A DNA stretch of 64,000 bases from Rhodanobacteraceae bacterium ZG21-1 (GCA_021390615.1 JAJEJU010000024.1:62001-126000); one strand, 5' to 3'; counted from the first letter of the stretch, positions 41,895 to 51,037 are shown. Numbers and translations: made by a program. Notes: a model not told the origin generated them from the letters alone.

Positions 41895-42281
41895 TCAGGG
41901 CTTCTTGCGGTCGATGGCATCGATCAGGGCGCGCAACTCGGCGATGTCCTTGGTAGTGAGCTTCTCGTGGCGGCTGAAGTGCGCGAGCAACGGGACCACC
42001 TTGCCGCCGAATACGCGGTCGAGCAGGTTGCGGCTTTCGTGCGACTGCCATTGTTCGCGGCTGAGAATGGGCGAATAGAGATAGCGGCGCCCGTCTTTCT
42101 CGGCGTGCACTGCGCCTTTGCCGAGCAGCCGGTTGAGCAGGGTGCGGATGGTTTTTTCGTGCCATTGGCTCGACGTCTGCAAGGCACCGACGATCTCCTC
42201 CGAGGTCTGTGGCGCCTTTCGCCAAAGCACCTCCATGACCAGGCTTTCGGCTTCGCTGATGGCAGGGAAGGTCGTGTTCAC
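41895..42281 (-). CDS. blaI: BlaI/MecI-family transcriptional repressor
   Basis: A 128-residue repressor. The N-terminal winged helix shows the family hallmarks: I-S-E-A-E-S-L-V-M-E-V-L-W, W-H-E-K-T-I-R-T-L-L-N-R-L recognition helix, and the wing G-R-R-Y-L-Y-S-P. The C-terminal half (SRNLLDRVFGGKVVPLLAHF...DIAELRALID) is the dimerisation domain, and it contains the F-G-G-K stretch near where BlaI proteins are cleaved. It is the first gene of a two-gene unit with the M56 protease and has a 42-bp nested palindrome 10 bp before its start, which fits autoregulation. Confidence 0.94.
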   Translation of the reverse strand: MNTTFPAISEAESLVMEVLWRKAPQTSEEIVGALQTSSQWHEKTIRTLLNRLLGKGAVHAEKDGRRYLYSPILSREQWQSHESRNLLDRVFGGKVVPLLAHFSRHEKLTTKDIAELRALIDAIDRKKP

Positions 42282-42290
42282 GGCTACTCC

Positions 42291-42332
42291 GGATTACGTT
42301 TGTAGTTTCAATTCAAATTACATCGGTAATCC
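42291..42332 (-). promoter_or_regulatory. BlaI operator: 42-bp nested palindrome
   Basis: Two inverted repeats share one centre (42311.5). The inner pair is TGTAGTTT (42301-42308) with AAATTACA (42315-42322), carrying the TGTA/TACA half-sites typical of BlaI/MecI operators. The outer pair is GGATTAC (42291-42297) with GTAATCC (42326-42332), which is perfect. It lies 10 bp upstream of the blaI start. Confidence 0.75.
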
Positions 42333-42610
42333 GTGCTTGGCAAGTGCCTCGTTGATCGCCCTGCTCGAGGCGCTGTCGACCAGGCTTCATTCGTCGCATG
42401 ATGGACGGCTCTCCGTGGGCGGGACGAACGGAGACCGTCTCTCGCATAGGCAGGTGCGCGCCTGCCAGCCGCTCGCCGAAGGCCAGGCAGATATCCCTTC
42501 GCACGAAGAAGTGGGCAGCTCTTCTATTTCACTCGAGAGCTCAAGGCAGCTCCGTCATGGCGCTCAGGCGTATCGCCTTGGGAGGGCCAAGATCGAGGTG
42601 TGGCCGCAGC

Positions 42611-43387
42611 TCAGGTTTTCGTCGCGTAGCGGGAGGGCGTCGTCCCGAAATGACGGCGGAACATGTCGATAAAGGCGCCGACGTTCTGATAGCCCAGGTC
42701 GAGCGCGATGGTGGTCACCGGCTGTCCGTTGGCGAGCATTTCCAGGGCGCGCAGCAGCCTTGCGCGCTGCCGCCACGCGGTGAATCCGAGGCCCGTTTCA
42801 GCGGCGAAGTGACGCTGGAACGTTCGGGATGACATGCCGATCTGACGAGACCAGTCCTCGGCGCCGCGTGCGTCGGCGAGCTCGGCAAGGACCGCCTTCG
42901 CGACGGTTTGCAGGCGTGGCTCGCGAGGCATGGGCAGGCCCAGGTCTTCCCGCGGCGTGGTGGCGATTTCTGCCAGGATCACCTCTTCGAGACACACCTC
43001 GGCCGGCGCACGATCGATGCCTGCCCAGGTGGCTGCGCGCGCGACCGCTTCGCGCAGCAGGCCAGACGCGGACAGCACGCGCGGTTCGCCAGGCATTCGG
43101 GCGCACGCGGATTCCGCGATATACGCGCTCCAGCCATTGAAGGGGCCGTGAGACGACAGTTCGTGTGGGCAGTGCGGCGGCAGCCACACCGCGTGCACGG
43201 CGGGCACCACCCAGTGTCCGGCATCCACCCCTATCGTCAGCAGGCCACGCTGCGCTCCCAGCAACTGGCCCCGGGCATGGGCGTGCCGGGGCGTGCGTCG
43301 CGGGTAGTCGTCGCCATGCACGACCGCGATGACCGTGGGCGGTCCATCCGCATGCGCCAGCTCGGGATCGATCAAGAACGATGGCAT
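42611..43387 (-). CDS. AraC-family transcriptional regulator
   Basis: A 258-residue regulator with an N-terminal cupin (H-A-H-A-R-G-Q-L-L-G-A-Q-R-G-L-L and VPAVHAVWLPPHCPHEL, the usual AraC-type effector pocket) and a C-terminal double helix-turn-helix (DWSRQIGMSSRTFQRHFAAE; VTTIALDLGYQNVGAFIDMF; R-H-F-G-T-T-P-S-R-Y). It is of the short-cupin class common beside transporter or small accessory genes. The divergent neighbour is the small conserved gene at 43481-43744, 93 bp away, its likely target. Confidence 0.92.
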   Translation of the reverse strand: MPSFLIDPELAHADGPPTVIAVVHGDDYPRRTPRHAHARGQLLGAQRGLLTIGVDAGHWVVPAVHAVWLPPHCPHELSSHGPFNGWSAYIAESACARMPGEPRVLSASGLLREAVARAATWAGIDRAPAEVCLEEVILAEIATTPREDLGLPMPREPRLQTVAKAVLAELADARGAEDWSRQIGMSSRTFQRHFAAETGLGFTAWRQRARLLRALEMLANGQPVTTIALDLGYQNVGAFIDMFRRHFGTTPSRYATKT

Positions 43388-43480
43388 GTCCGAAACACCG
43401 TATAGCTTGGCCGTACTGCCGCAGCGCGGAGTTCGAGTCCGCGAAAGAATGAGGCACCCTCACCACGATGGACATGACTC

Positions 43481-43744
43481 ATGCGTGCAGACCAGATGCT
43501 TCCCGATCACCTCAACGAAGGCCAGTTTAACGGGGTCACCGTGCGCAAAGGCACGGTGGGCGCGTTTATCGCCAACCACCGCGTCATCGCCGACCCTGCG
43601 GCCACCGAGCAGGCCAAGGCAATTGCGCTCAGGGATCTGCAAGAAGCCGTGCCGGCGCTGGAGGCGCTGGGCCTCTTCGAAGTCATGGAAATTCGCAGCC
43701 CTGCCGTGCGCGCCATCGTCGCCGAAGCGCTGGCTTCGAGATAG
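43481..43744 (+). CDS. Conserved small protein of unknown function
   Basis: An 87-residue soluble protein: PDHLNEGQFNGVTVRKGTVG, A-F-I-A-N, then a helical half (AIALRDLQEAVPALEALGLF, E-V-M-E-I-R). I recall similar small proteins beside AraC-type regulators in other bacteria but know no function. Two nearby ATGs (43481 and 43496) could start it; the second would remove five residues and fits relatives that begin at M-L-P-D-H-L. It is divergent from an AraC-family gene. Confidence 0.65.
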   Translation: MRADQMLPDHLNEGQFNGVTVRKGTVGAFIANHRVIADPAATEQAKAIALRDLQEAVPALEALGLFEVMEIRSPAVRAIVAEALASR

Positions 43745-43963
43745 CCAATCAGGCGACGACCTGCGAATGGCCCTTGAGAGAGCTCCGCCGGGCGTTGATG
43801 GTGGACAAGCCGGCGGGGCAGCGCATCCATGCCGCTTCGCTGTTTCGTAGATGGCAGCGCCGGTCTGGGTGCTGTTTGGCCATGGCGGAAGGCGGTGGAT
43901 GGACAGGTCACCCGAGCGTATCCACAATGCTCTCAATGTCTCGGACAATCGCTCGAGGCAGCG

Positions 43964-44527
43964 ATGCGAAAACCTTGCATTTTCTTGTCGCGCAGCAGGC
44001 GAGCCATGGCGCCCATCCCGGAGTCCCAGGAAAAAGCCTTTTCTGCGGCGAGCCCGCATCAGCAGCTGCTTGCGGTGCTGGAGCGTGAGGCCGACAGCTT
44101 GCTGAGCGCGGTGGCGCTGGAGAGGGAGCAGAAGGCGCAGGCGCTGGAATCGGCTCTCGAGCTCAAGGCGGCACCCTCGGCGGAGGATTGCCGCCGCAGC
44201 AATCGGGAGGTGCGGCTTCCTCGGCGGACTGTTTCGTTTGCCATGGCCGGCATTGCCCTGTTTGGCCTGGCGGTGGTGCTGGTCGGCGACTGGTTGTGGT
44301 ACACGGCGCCGGCGGCGTCCGGGCCCTATCAGGACACGGTGGGCGTGGTCGAATCGAGTGGGCTCGTGATAAGAGGTCATTGGGCGGGGAACACGGCGCT
44401 GGTGCGTACTGCCCGCGGCAACCTGGTGCTGCTGCGCATCCCGTCGCGCGTTCCCTCGGAGCGCGGAAGCCAGATCCACCTGCGGGCCTATGCCAGCGGG
44501 GCTTATCGCGCCATCGCGTCGCCATGA
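43964..44527 (+). CDS. Single-pass membrane protein, unknown
   Basis: About 187 residues. A charged, helical N-terminal region (HQQLLAVLEREADSLLSAVA, E-R-E-Q-K-A-Q-A-L-E-S-A) is followed by one transmembrane helix (AMAGIALFGLAVVLVGDWLW) and a C-terminal domain of about 65 residues rich in short strands (V-G-V-V-E-S-S-G-L-V-I-R-G-H). The topology suggests a cytoplasmic coiled-coil head and a periplasmic beta domain. ATG 43964 has GAGG 5 bp upstream; ATG 44006 is an alternative. No family recognised. Confidence 0.5.
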   Translation: MRKPCIFLSRSRRAMAPIPESQEKAFSAASPHQQLLAVLEREADSLLSAVALEREQKAQALESALELKAAPSAEDCRRSNREVRLPRRTVSFAMAGIALFGLAVVLVGDWLWYTAPAASGPYQDTVGVVESSGLVIRGHWAGNTALVRTARGNLVLLRIPSRVPSERGSQIHLRAYASGAYRAIASP

Positions 44528-44878
44528 GCGGATTGCCTCCGGCGCCGACGATTGCTGCATCGTCGGCTCTGGAGGCGCGTCCTCATGCTTGCCGGCAGGC
44601 ATGACGACATGCTCGATAAGCGCATGCCGCTAGTCACGCCATGCGGCGATCGGCAGCGGATCAGACGGCAGGCCATCGCGGTCCTGGTCAGTACGCAAGC
44701 TCTCACGAATGCCGGAGAGCTCGCCTGAGTTTGTGCTGCAAAAAATCCGCCATCGATGCTTGAAGTCATCGAAGGCTTCAGCTGGAAGCAGTCATGCGAC
44801 GGTCGGGACCTCGCGCGCCCGGGAAGCCCACTACGATCCGGTCGGCCGGGCCTGATCGGTCATCTCCAAGGCATGAAG
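44528..44878. other. Intergenic region with a near-perfect palindrome
   Basis: No gene seen in this 351-bp stretch. It holds an 18/20 palindrome (CATGCTTGCCGGCAGGCATG, 44584-44603) 57 bp after the preceding stop, which may act as a hairpin between convergent genes. Confidence 0.4.
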
Positions 44879-46177
44879 TCAGCGCCGCTGTCCGGCGCTT
44901 ACATAGGGGTTGCGGTCCAGCGCCGCCAAGATCGCCCATGCCGTCGCGGCCAGGTGGGGCTGGTGGTAATAGTAGGAATAGATCGCCGTGATGCGCGGCT
45001 CGCGGGCGGCATACAGAAATCCGCCGGGCGACGCCTGTTGCGCGATCGATGCAAACAACGGCTTCGTCTTGGGCTCCCGGCCCAGCCAGCGATAGACCAG
45101 CGCAGCCTGCCCGGTGCCTTCGGTCCAGAGCCCATCCCGCGCATCGGTGAAGTCGAAGCCGCCTTGGACGGCATTCGCATGCTCGACCCAATGCAGTGCA
45201 CGCCGCCATGCCTGCGGCGCGTTCGGCAGGAGTTGCGCCCACAGCTGCACGTCGAGGGCCGAGGGCGTGCGCAGCGGCGTCACGCCATCGGCGATCGTGC
45301 CCATCCAGAAATGCCCGCTGGCCGCGTCCCATTGGGCGGCCACGAAATCGCGCGCGTGCCTGGCCTGGGTGCTCCAATCGCCCGGCGCGTCGAGGCGGGC
45401 CAGCCAGTCGAACAGGGCGGCCAGGTCGATGTTGTGCTCGGTCGATTTCCACGAGGCCTTCTTCGGCACCAGCAGATAGGCTTCGACGCCGCCATTGAAG
45501 CCGCCAGCGCCGCGCGTATCCGATGCATTGGCCACCACCCAGTCGGCGAGATGCAAGGCGGCTTCGCGCCAGCGCATCTCGCCGGTGGCCTGGTGCAAGG
45601 CCAGCAGCGCCAGTGCGGTCCAGGCGACATTGCCGCACGAGGTGCCGTCCTGGTAGGCGCCGGCATACACCTGCGCGGCATGCACCCAGCGCCTGGGCTT
45701 GCCCTCCCACCAGCCGTTCGGCAACGGCCGGTCGCCTGCGATCACGCCGGCACGGTAGGTGTCGCGCAAGCGCGTATCGTTCATCGCGGCGAGCCGCAGA
45801 GCCTCGCCGATGCGCTCGGCCTGCGGCTGCCTGCCGCAGGCGAGCAGGGCCATCACGGCGAGCGCGTTGTCGTAGGTGAAGGCGGCCGAACGCAAGGCCG
45901 GCTGGGTGGGGGCGCCTTGTCCGCGCGGATCGTCGTAGCTGCGCAGCAGGACCGGAGCGCTTCCCGGCATCGCGTCGACGCGGGACGCAATGGCATGGCA
46001 GGCGGTGCGTGCGAGCGCTGCGGCATCGGCAGGTGCGGCCTTGGTGCCGGTCGCCGTGCTCGTCGCGTCCTTGGCATGGACAGGCGGCACCATGGCCATG
46101 GCGAGCGCCAGGCTTATCGCGATCCAGGCCGACACGTTGCGCCGCCGCTTGCCGCGCCGAGGGGCGGATTCAATCAT
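44879..46177 (-). CDS. Exported six-hairpin glycosidase-like protein
   Basis: A 432-residue protein with a basic N-terminus and a Sec signal peptide (ISLALAMAMVPPVHA). The mature part is a run of paired helices with aromatic and polar loop residues (FTYDNALAVMALLACGR; GNVAWTALALLALHQATGEM; E-H-N-I-D-L-A-A-L-F-D-W-L), the appearance of an (alpha/alpha)6 barrel as in several carbohydrate-active families. I cannot name the GH family and see no proven catalytic pair, although Asp/Glu residues sit in typical loops (TEHNID, LDVQLWAQ, GLWTEGTGQ). It lies downstream of the TonB-dependent receptor on the same strand, suggesting a role in processing the imported saccharide. Confidence 0.7.
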   Translation of the reverse strand: MIESAPRRGKRRRNVSAWIAISLALAMAMVPPVHAKDATSTATGTKAAPADAAALARTACHAIASRVDAMPGSAPVLLRSYDDPRGQGAPTQPALRSAAFTYDNALAVMALLACGRQPQAERIGEALRLAAMNDTRLRDTYRAGVIAGDRPLPNGWWEGKPRRWVHAAQVYAGAYQDGTSCGNVAWTALALLALHQATGEMRWREAALHLADWVVANASDTRGAGGFNGGVEAYLLVPKKASWKSTEHNIDLAALFDWLARLDAPGDWSTQARHARDFVAAQWDAASGHFWMGTIADGVTPLRTPSALDVQLWAQLLPNAPQAWRRALHWVEHANAVQGGFDFTDARDGLWTEGTGQAALVYRWLGREPKTKPLFASIAQQASPGGFLYAAREPRITAIYSYYYHQPHLAATAWAILAALDRNPYVSAGQRR

Positions 46178-46347
46178 GCCGTCCCGGACCTTGCGCCGGA
46201 GTGCCGACCAGCGGTGTCTCGCGCCTGTGCGGATGAACGCCTCCGGGCGAGCGCGAGATCGCAGCTGAAGCCGTCGATCCCGCTTGGCCCGCTACGCCGC
46301 CGGGATGCGTCTTGCGGAAACGATGGCGGCATGGCGGCGGGATGCAA

Positions 46348-46385
46348 CCCGTGCGGGCCGGCCGGTCGGCGCGCGCCCGCACGGG
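46348..46385 (-). terminator. Hairpin downstream of the TonB receptor gene
   Basis: A perfect 11-bp stem (CCCGTGCGGGC / GCCCGCACGGG) with a 16-nt loop starts 18 bp beyond the receptor stop, in the gap before the glycosidase-like gene. No T-run follows. It may be a partial terminator that lets the receptor be made in excess of the downstream enzyme. Confidence 0.5.
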
Positions 46386-46402
46386 ACCCCACAAGGTCCT
46401 CG

Positions 46403-49400
46403 TCAGAAATCCGCACGCAGGCTGAGGTTGTAGCGAGTGTCATCGCGGAAAAAGCCCTTGGGCACTTCCAGTCCGTCAGTATTGATGATTTCGCGGGTCT
46501 TGAACGTCGAATTCAAGATGTTGGCTGCCTGCAGCGATATCTTCACGTGAGGATTGATCGCATAGCTCACCGCGGCATCCAGCTGGCCTTGCGATTCCGC
46601 CATCACCGGCAGGAACGGATAGTCCGCCTCGACTCCAGTAATCAGGTACTTCGAGCGCCAGTTGTAGGCCAGGCGCGCGGAGAGCGGGCCTTGTTCGTAG
46701 TACACCGTGAAGTTGTAGGTGTTGCGCGACAGCTCGTACGGCGGCAGCTTGAGCTGATTGATGCATTGCGTCGGCGGCGCGTAACCGCTGGGGCAGTAGC
46801 TGGTCGAGCCGTAGCTCAGGCCATGCGGCTTGATGTAGGTGTAGTTCATCTGCGTGCCGAAGCCGGACAGCCAGCCGGGCAGGAAGTCGTATTTCTGCTG
46901 GTAGGCCAATTCCGCGCCGCTCACGCTGCCCTTCTTGTTCAAGTTGGCGAGGCCGATGGTGTACTGCTCTGGATAGCTCACGCCGTTGTTGGTCACCGTA
47001 GTGTCGACCACGCTGGTGATGGTCTGGATGGTGTTGTTCAGCTGCTTGTAGAACAAGGTGCCGGACAGCGAGCCGGCATGGCCGAAATACCATTCCTGGG
47101 TCAGGTTGAAGTTGTGCGCAGTGATCGGCTTGAGATAGGGATTGCTGCCGCTGTAGCCGTTCCCCACGGTAGGCACGCTGCTGCCGTTGGTGCCGTAAGG
47201 CAGCAGGCCGCTGACTGACTGGCCGGCCTGCAGTTGGTTGAGCGTCGGTCGGTACACCGATTCGGAGAACGCGAACCGGGTGATCAGGTCGTCGTTCCAG
47301 CCGATCGACAGGTTGAAGCTGGGCAGCCAGTTGCCGTAGGAATTGCTGGCGCTGATGCCGGAGTAGCCGCCGTTGGCGAAGTTCATGTACTGCTGTTGCT
47401 GCGCTGCAGTGAGCGCGCAGAACGTGCCCGGCGCCGCCGGCGAATTCCTGGTGAGGTTGGCGCAGTACTGCGAGATGCTGACTCCGTCGAGCGTCGCGGA
47501 TTGGTTCGGCAGCACCAGGTAGCCCGAAGCATCATCCTGGGTGTGCACGTAGCGCAGGCCGATATTGCCGCTGATCTGCACGCCGCTGAACAGGTCGGTG
47601 TTGTCGTTGCCGAAATTCAGGCGCACATAGGCGGCATTGGTCTTCTCCTCGTTGGAGTCGACTTCCTGCGGCAGGTAATACGTGCCCGGAACGAAGCTGT
47701 CGCCCACCACGTACATGGGACGCCCGAACAAGGTGTAATACGGCCCGACGCTGCCCGGCGGGTTCATCGCCATGGCCTGCTGGTTGATCTGCTTGATGAT
47801 GGCGGCGGCCTGCTGGAACTGCGTGAGCGGATTCAGGTTGAAGTAGGGCGCAATGACGCCGCCGAAATTGCCGCTGCTGAAACCCGGCAGGTTGAGATCG
47901 TAGGGAGAGGTGACGCCGGGCGTGTTGGCCACGGTGACCGCGTTCTGCCCGTAGGGCGAGCTGATCGCCTCGTAGTTGAATGCCGAGTTCTGCACCACTT
48001 CGCTCTGATCGGAGTGGCGCACGCCGAACTGCAGACTGTCCAGCACGCCCTTGTCCACGTCGAAGGTGCCGTCCAGGCGGAAGGTGCGCTGGTTGCCCCA
48101 GGAATGCGCGAAGTGATCCTGTGCCGCTGCCCAGTAGGTGTTGTTGGGATTGGAGAGATACTGGGCCGTGGTTTCATTGGGGTCTGGCGAAAGCACGCTG
48201 ACGCTGGGCACGCCGTTGCCGTGCAGGGTGATGCCCCAGTTGGCCTGGGTCAGCTGGCGGATGTAGTAGTAGAAATTGTTGTAGGTGGCGTTGGTGTCCT
48301 GCACGTCGCCGCTCAGATGGAGCCGATCGTTGACGTTCCACTTCACGTTGAGGCTGTAGTCGTTGGTGACGTAGCGATTGCGGAACGCGGTGCTGTCGAG
48401 CTGGGTGGGCACGCCGCCGTAGGTGATCGGCAGGAAGCTCGACGAGCCCGGAGCACCCGAGATGATGCCGGACTGGAACACGCCGTTGGCGTCGTAGACG
48501 GGGTTCGTGCCGGCCAGCGGAACCGCGCAGCCAGCGAGCGACTGCGCGAAGGCGCAACCGTCGGTCGAGGCCTGCATGGTGTGTTCGTAGGTGGTTTCCG
48601 TGTCGGACGCGCGATCCCATTCCAGGGTGGCCTGCCAGGCCTTGTCCGGGCTTTCCCACTGCGCCGCCAGCACGTGGCCGAAGCGTGTGCTGGTTTCGTC
48701 CTGGGCGCGGATGTCGCCGCCGACCGGCACGTAGGCGTACTGGCCTGGCGCCAGGCCAGGATAGTTGTCGGTTCTGCCGCCGGGCAGCGAGCAGCCATCG
48801 CAGCGCCGCTGGAAATCCACCACGGAGATCGCGTTGTCGGCCTGCTTGATACGGTCGTAGGCCAGGTTGAACAGCACGCCGAAGCGACCGAACTCGGTGT
48901 TCCAGTTGTGGCTGAACAGGCCGGAGATCTGCGGCGTGCCTTTCTTGTCCAGGCTGCCCCAGTAGCTGCCGACGGTGACGGAAGCCTGCGTATCCTGTTT
49001 GCTGTCGAAGGGCTTGCGCGTATTCAGGTCGATCGAGCCGGCGATGCCGCCTTCGATCATGTCGGCCGTCTGGTTCTTGCTCACCACCACCGTGCCGATC
49101 AGTTCCGGCGACACCGTGGAAAAGTTCAGCCCCTGGCCGCCGCCGGCGGAGAACACCTCGCGGCCATTGAACAGCGTGAGGGTGGAGGGCAGGCCTTGCA
49201 GGCTGATGTCCGAGCCTTGGATGGAGAAATGGTCCGGGTCGGATGCGATGCCGAACGCGCTGACGGCAATGCCCGGTATGCGCTGCAAGGCCTCGGTGAC
49301 CGAGGTGTCGGGCAGTGAGCCGGCATCCTGCGCCGAGATCGCATCGACCACCGTGTCGGCGTAGCGCTTGATTTCCTGCGCGCGGTTCAAGCTGCTCGAG

Positions 49401-49654
49401 TAGCCGTTGACGGTCATGCCGGAAAGCAGCTTCGCTTCTTTCTCGTCGGCCGTGGTGGAGGCGTCTTTCTTCTTGTTCGAGCTCTTCGTGTCCGGCTTCG
49501 TGTCCGATGCCGGTGCGACCTGCTCGCCCGGTGGCGGCGCGGGCTGCTCGGTCTGCGCATGCAGTTGTCCGGCGGCGAACAACGTCAGCGCGATCGCCAG
49601 GGATAGCCGGCGCGGCTGGCTGGCGCAGCGCGGATGCATGAGTTGCTTCTTCAT
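46403..49654 (-). CDS. TonB-dependent outer membrane receptor (saccharide type)
   Basis: A 1083-residue receptor. A signal peptide (LSLAIALTLFAAGQLHAQ) is followed by a Pro/Lys-rich linker of about 40 residues and a plug domain with DTVVDAISAQDAGSLPDTSV and EALQRIPGI, the form common in Xanthomonadales carbohydrate receptors. The remainder is a 22-strand beta-barrel ending in L-S-L-R-A-D-F with a C-terminal Phe. ATG 49654 follows GGGGAGAC; the frame is open 24 codons upstream without merit. The promoter carries two LacI-type palindromes shared with the GH64 gene promoter, and the LacI-family gene is divergent. This makes import of a beta-glucan oligosaccharide the best guess, with energy from TonB/ExbB/ExbD encoded elsewhere. 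Confidence 0.94.
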   Translation of the reverse strand: MKKQLMHPRCASQPRRLSLAIALTLFAAGQLHAQTEQPAPPPGEQVAPASDTKPDTKSSNKKKDASTTADEKEAKLLSGMTVNGYSSSLNRAQEIKRYADTVVDAISAQDAGSLPDTSVTEALQRIPGIAVSAFGIASDPDHFSIQGSDISLQGLPSTLTLFNGREVFSAGGGQGLNFSTVSPELIGTVVVSKNQTADMIEGGIAGSIDLNTRKPFDSKQDTQASVTVGSYWGSLDKKGTPQISGLFSHNWNTEFGRFGVLFNLAYDRIKQADNAISVVDFQRRCDGCSLPGGRTDNYPGLAPGQYAYVPVGGDIRAQDETSTRFGHVLAAQWESPDKAWQATLEWDRASDTETTYEHTMQASTDGCAFAQSLAGCAVPLAGTNPVYDANGVFQSGIISGAPGSSSFLPITYGGVPTQLDSTAFRNRYVTNDYSLNVKWNVNDRLHLSGDVQDTNATYNNFYYYIRQLTQANWGITLHGNGVPSVSVLSPDPNETTAQYLSNPNNTYWAAAQDHFAHSWGNQRTFRLDGTFDVDKGVLDSLQFGVRHSDQSEVVQNSAFNYEAISSPYGQNAVTVANTPGVTSPYDLNLPGFSSGNFGGVIAPYFNLNPLTQFQQAAAIIKQINQQAMAMNPPGSVGPYYTLFGRPMYVVGDSFVPGTYYLPQEVDSNEEKTNAAYVRLNFGNDNTDLFSGVQISGNIGLRYVHTQDDASGYLVLPNQSATLDGVSISQYCANLTRNSPAAPGTFCALTAAQQQQYMNFANGGYSGISASNSYGNWLPSFNLSIGWNDDLITRFAFSESVYRPTLNQLQAGQSVSGLLPYGTNGSSVPTVGNGYSGSNPYLKPITAHNFNLTQEWYFGHAGSLSGTLFYKQLNNTIQTITSVVDTTVTNNGVSYPEQYTIGLANLNKKGSVSGAELAYQQKYDFLPGWLSGFGTQMNYTYIKPHGLSYGSTSYCPSGYAPPTQCINQLKLPPYELSRNTYNFTVYYEQGPLSARLAYNWRSKYLITGVEADYPFLPVMAESQGQLDAAVSYAINPHVKISLQAANILNSTFKTREIINTDGLEVPKGFFRDDTRYNLSLRADF

Positions 49655-49824
49655 TAACTGTGTCTCCCCGTTGTCCAGTGAATGCCGTCGCCGCGTGCCT
49701 TCGATACCCGGAAGGCGACGCAGCAACGTGCATCGCCGAGCCCTGACAGGAAGGCGCCCCTATTCCCCTTGCGTTGCGCAGCGCAGCATACGGGTCTTTG
49801 CCCGCGATGCACGCTATTCAAGCG

Positions 49825-49860
49825 TACCAGCGCTGTCAATAGAAAATACTAGCGCTGGTA
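49825..49860 (-). promoter_or_regulatory. Paired LacI-type operators in the receptor promoter
   Basis: Two 14-bp near-palindromes on the + strand, taccagcgctgtca (49825-49838) and tactagcgctggta (49847-49860), lie 22 bp apart centre to centre. Read on the - strand the proximal site contains TTGACA, a good -35 element for the receptor gene, with TAGCGT 17 bp on as a weak -10. Consensus of all four sites in the window is TACCAGCGCTGGTA, a perfect palindrome with the central CG typical of LacI-family operators. Confidence 0.8.
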
Positions 49861-49953
49861 CCTTGGGCCTAGAAAAGAGTGAAGTGCGGATGGTTGCGCG
49901 CCTTTCGATGGGGTAGCATGGCCGCTGCGAATCAGCCAGGGGTAGGGCAGGGG

Positions 49954-50967
49954 ATGCCTGCGAGAATCGAAGACGTCGCTGCGCATGCCGGTGTGTCCAC
50001 CAAGACCGTATCCCGCGTCCTCAACGGCCAGCCCAGCGTGCGCGCCAACTTGCGCACGCGCATCGAGGCCTCGATCCGCGCGCTGAACTACGTGCCCAAT
50101 CCGGCCGCGCGCGGCCTGGCGGGCAATCGCTCCTATCTGGTGGCCCTGCTGTATGACAACCCGGCCGCCGGTTCCAGTTACATCATGGAGCTGATCGTCG
50201 GCATGCTGCAGGCCTGCAGAGGCACGCCATACAACGCGGTGCTGCATCCCTACGAGGTTGCCGACGATCTGATTGCGTGGATTGACAACTTCGTGGCGAC
50301 GCACCGCCCGGAAGCCCTGGTGCTGGTGCCGCCGCATGCGAGCAATGCCAAGCTGCTGCAGCGCCTCGACGAGCTGGACATCCGCTATTCGACGATCTCC
50401 TCGAGGCTACAGCAGTCGCGCATCGACATCGGCTTCGACGAACGCAAGGCGGCGGCCGACATCGTCGAGCACCTGATTTCGCTCGGCCATCGGCGGATTG
50501 CCCACGTCACCGGCCTGAAGGGACACGGCGCCTACACCTGGCGGCTCAGCGGCTATCGGGATGCCTTGCGCAAGGCCGGCATTGCCTACGACGAATCGCT
50601 GGTGGTGGAGGGCGACTTCACCTTCGCGTCCGGCGCCGTCGGCGCCAGGGCATTGCTCGATCGGCGCCGTGCGCCCACCGCGATCTTCGCGGCGAACGAC
50701 GACATGGCCTGCGGCGTGGTGCGCGAAGCCTACGAACGCGGGCTGGCCATCCCCGACGACTTGTCGGTGTGCGGCTTCGACGACACGCCGGTGTCGCAGT
50801 TGATCTCGCCCGGCTTGACCACGGTGCGCCAGCCCTGCCGCGACATCGGCTGCCTGGCCGTCGAAAGCGTGCTGCAGTCGATCCGCGACCCGGCCATGCG
50901 GCAGCGGATCCGCCTGCCTTACCAGGTGCAGCTGCGCGCATCCGCCGCCAAACCCGGAAAATCGTAG
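49954..50967 (+). CDS. LacI-family transcriptional repressor
   Basis: A 337-residue repressor. The N-terminal helix-turn-helix is canonical (IEDVAAHAGVSTKTVSRVLN), followed by the hinge helix (N-P-A-A-R-G-L-A-G-N-R) and a periplasmic-binding-protein-like sensor of about 270 residues (V-A-L-L-Y-D-N-P start; IFAANDDMACGVVREAYERG; L-T-T-V-R-Q-P). ATG 49954 puts the helix-turn-helix at the usual distance from the N-terminus; an in-frame ATG at 49918 is possible. It is divergent from the TonB receptor and precedes the MFS transporter, and it is the natural binder of the paired palindromes before the receptor and GH64 genes. The effector should be a glucan-derived sugar. Confidence 0.94.
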   Translation: MPARIEDVAAHAGVSTKTVSRVLNGQPSVRANLRTRIEASIRALNYVPNPAARGLAGNRSYLVALLYDNPAAGSSYIMELIVGMLQACRGTPYNAVLHPYEVADDLIAWIDNFVATHRPEALVLVPPHASNAKLLQRLDELDIRYSTISSRLQQSRIDIGFDERKAAADIVEHLISLGHRRIAHVTGLKGHGAYTWRLSGYRDALRKAGIAYDESLVVEGDFTFASGAVGARALLDRRRAPTAIFAANDDMACGVVREAYERGLAIPDDLSVCGFDDTPVSQLISPGLTTVRQPCRDIGCLAVESVLQSIRDPAMRQRIRLPYQVQLRASAAKPGKS

Positions 50968-51037
50968 GATAGGTTCCACGCCCTTGTCGGGCGCGCTGCG
51001 AGCATCTGGCCCACGGATCCCTGGAGACGCGTAGGCA

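Noticed and set aside
42301-42322. Palindrome before blaI as a terminator
   Set aside because: It is AT-rich, centred upstream of the gene start and carries TGTA/TACA half-sites, so an operator is the better reading.
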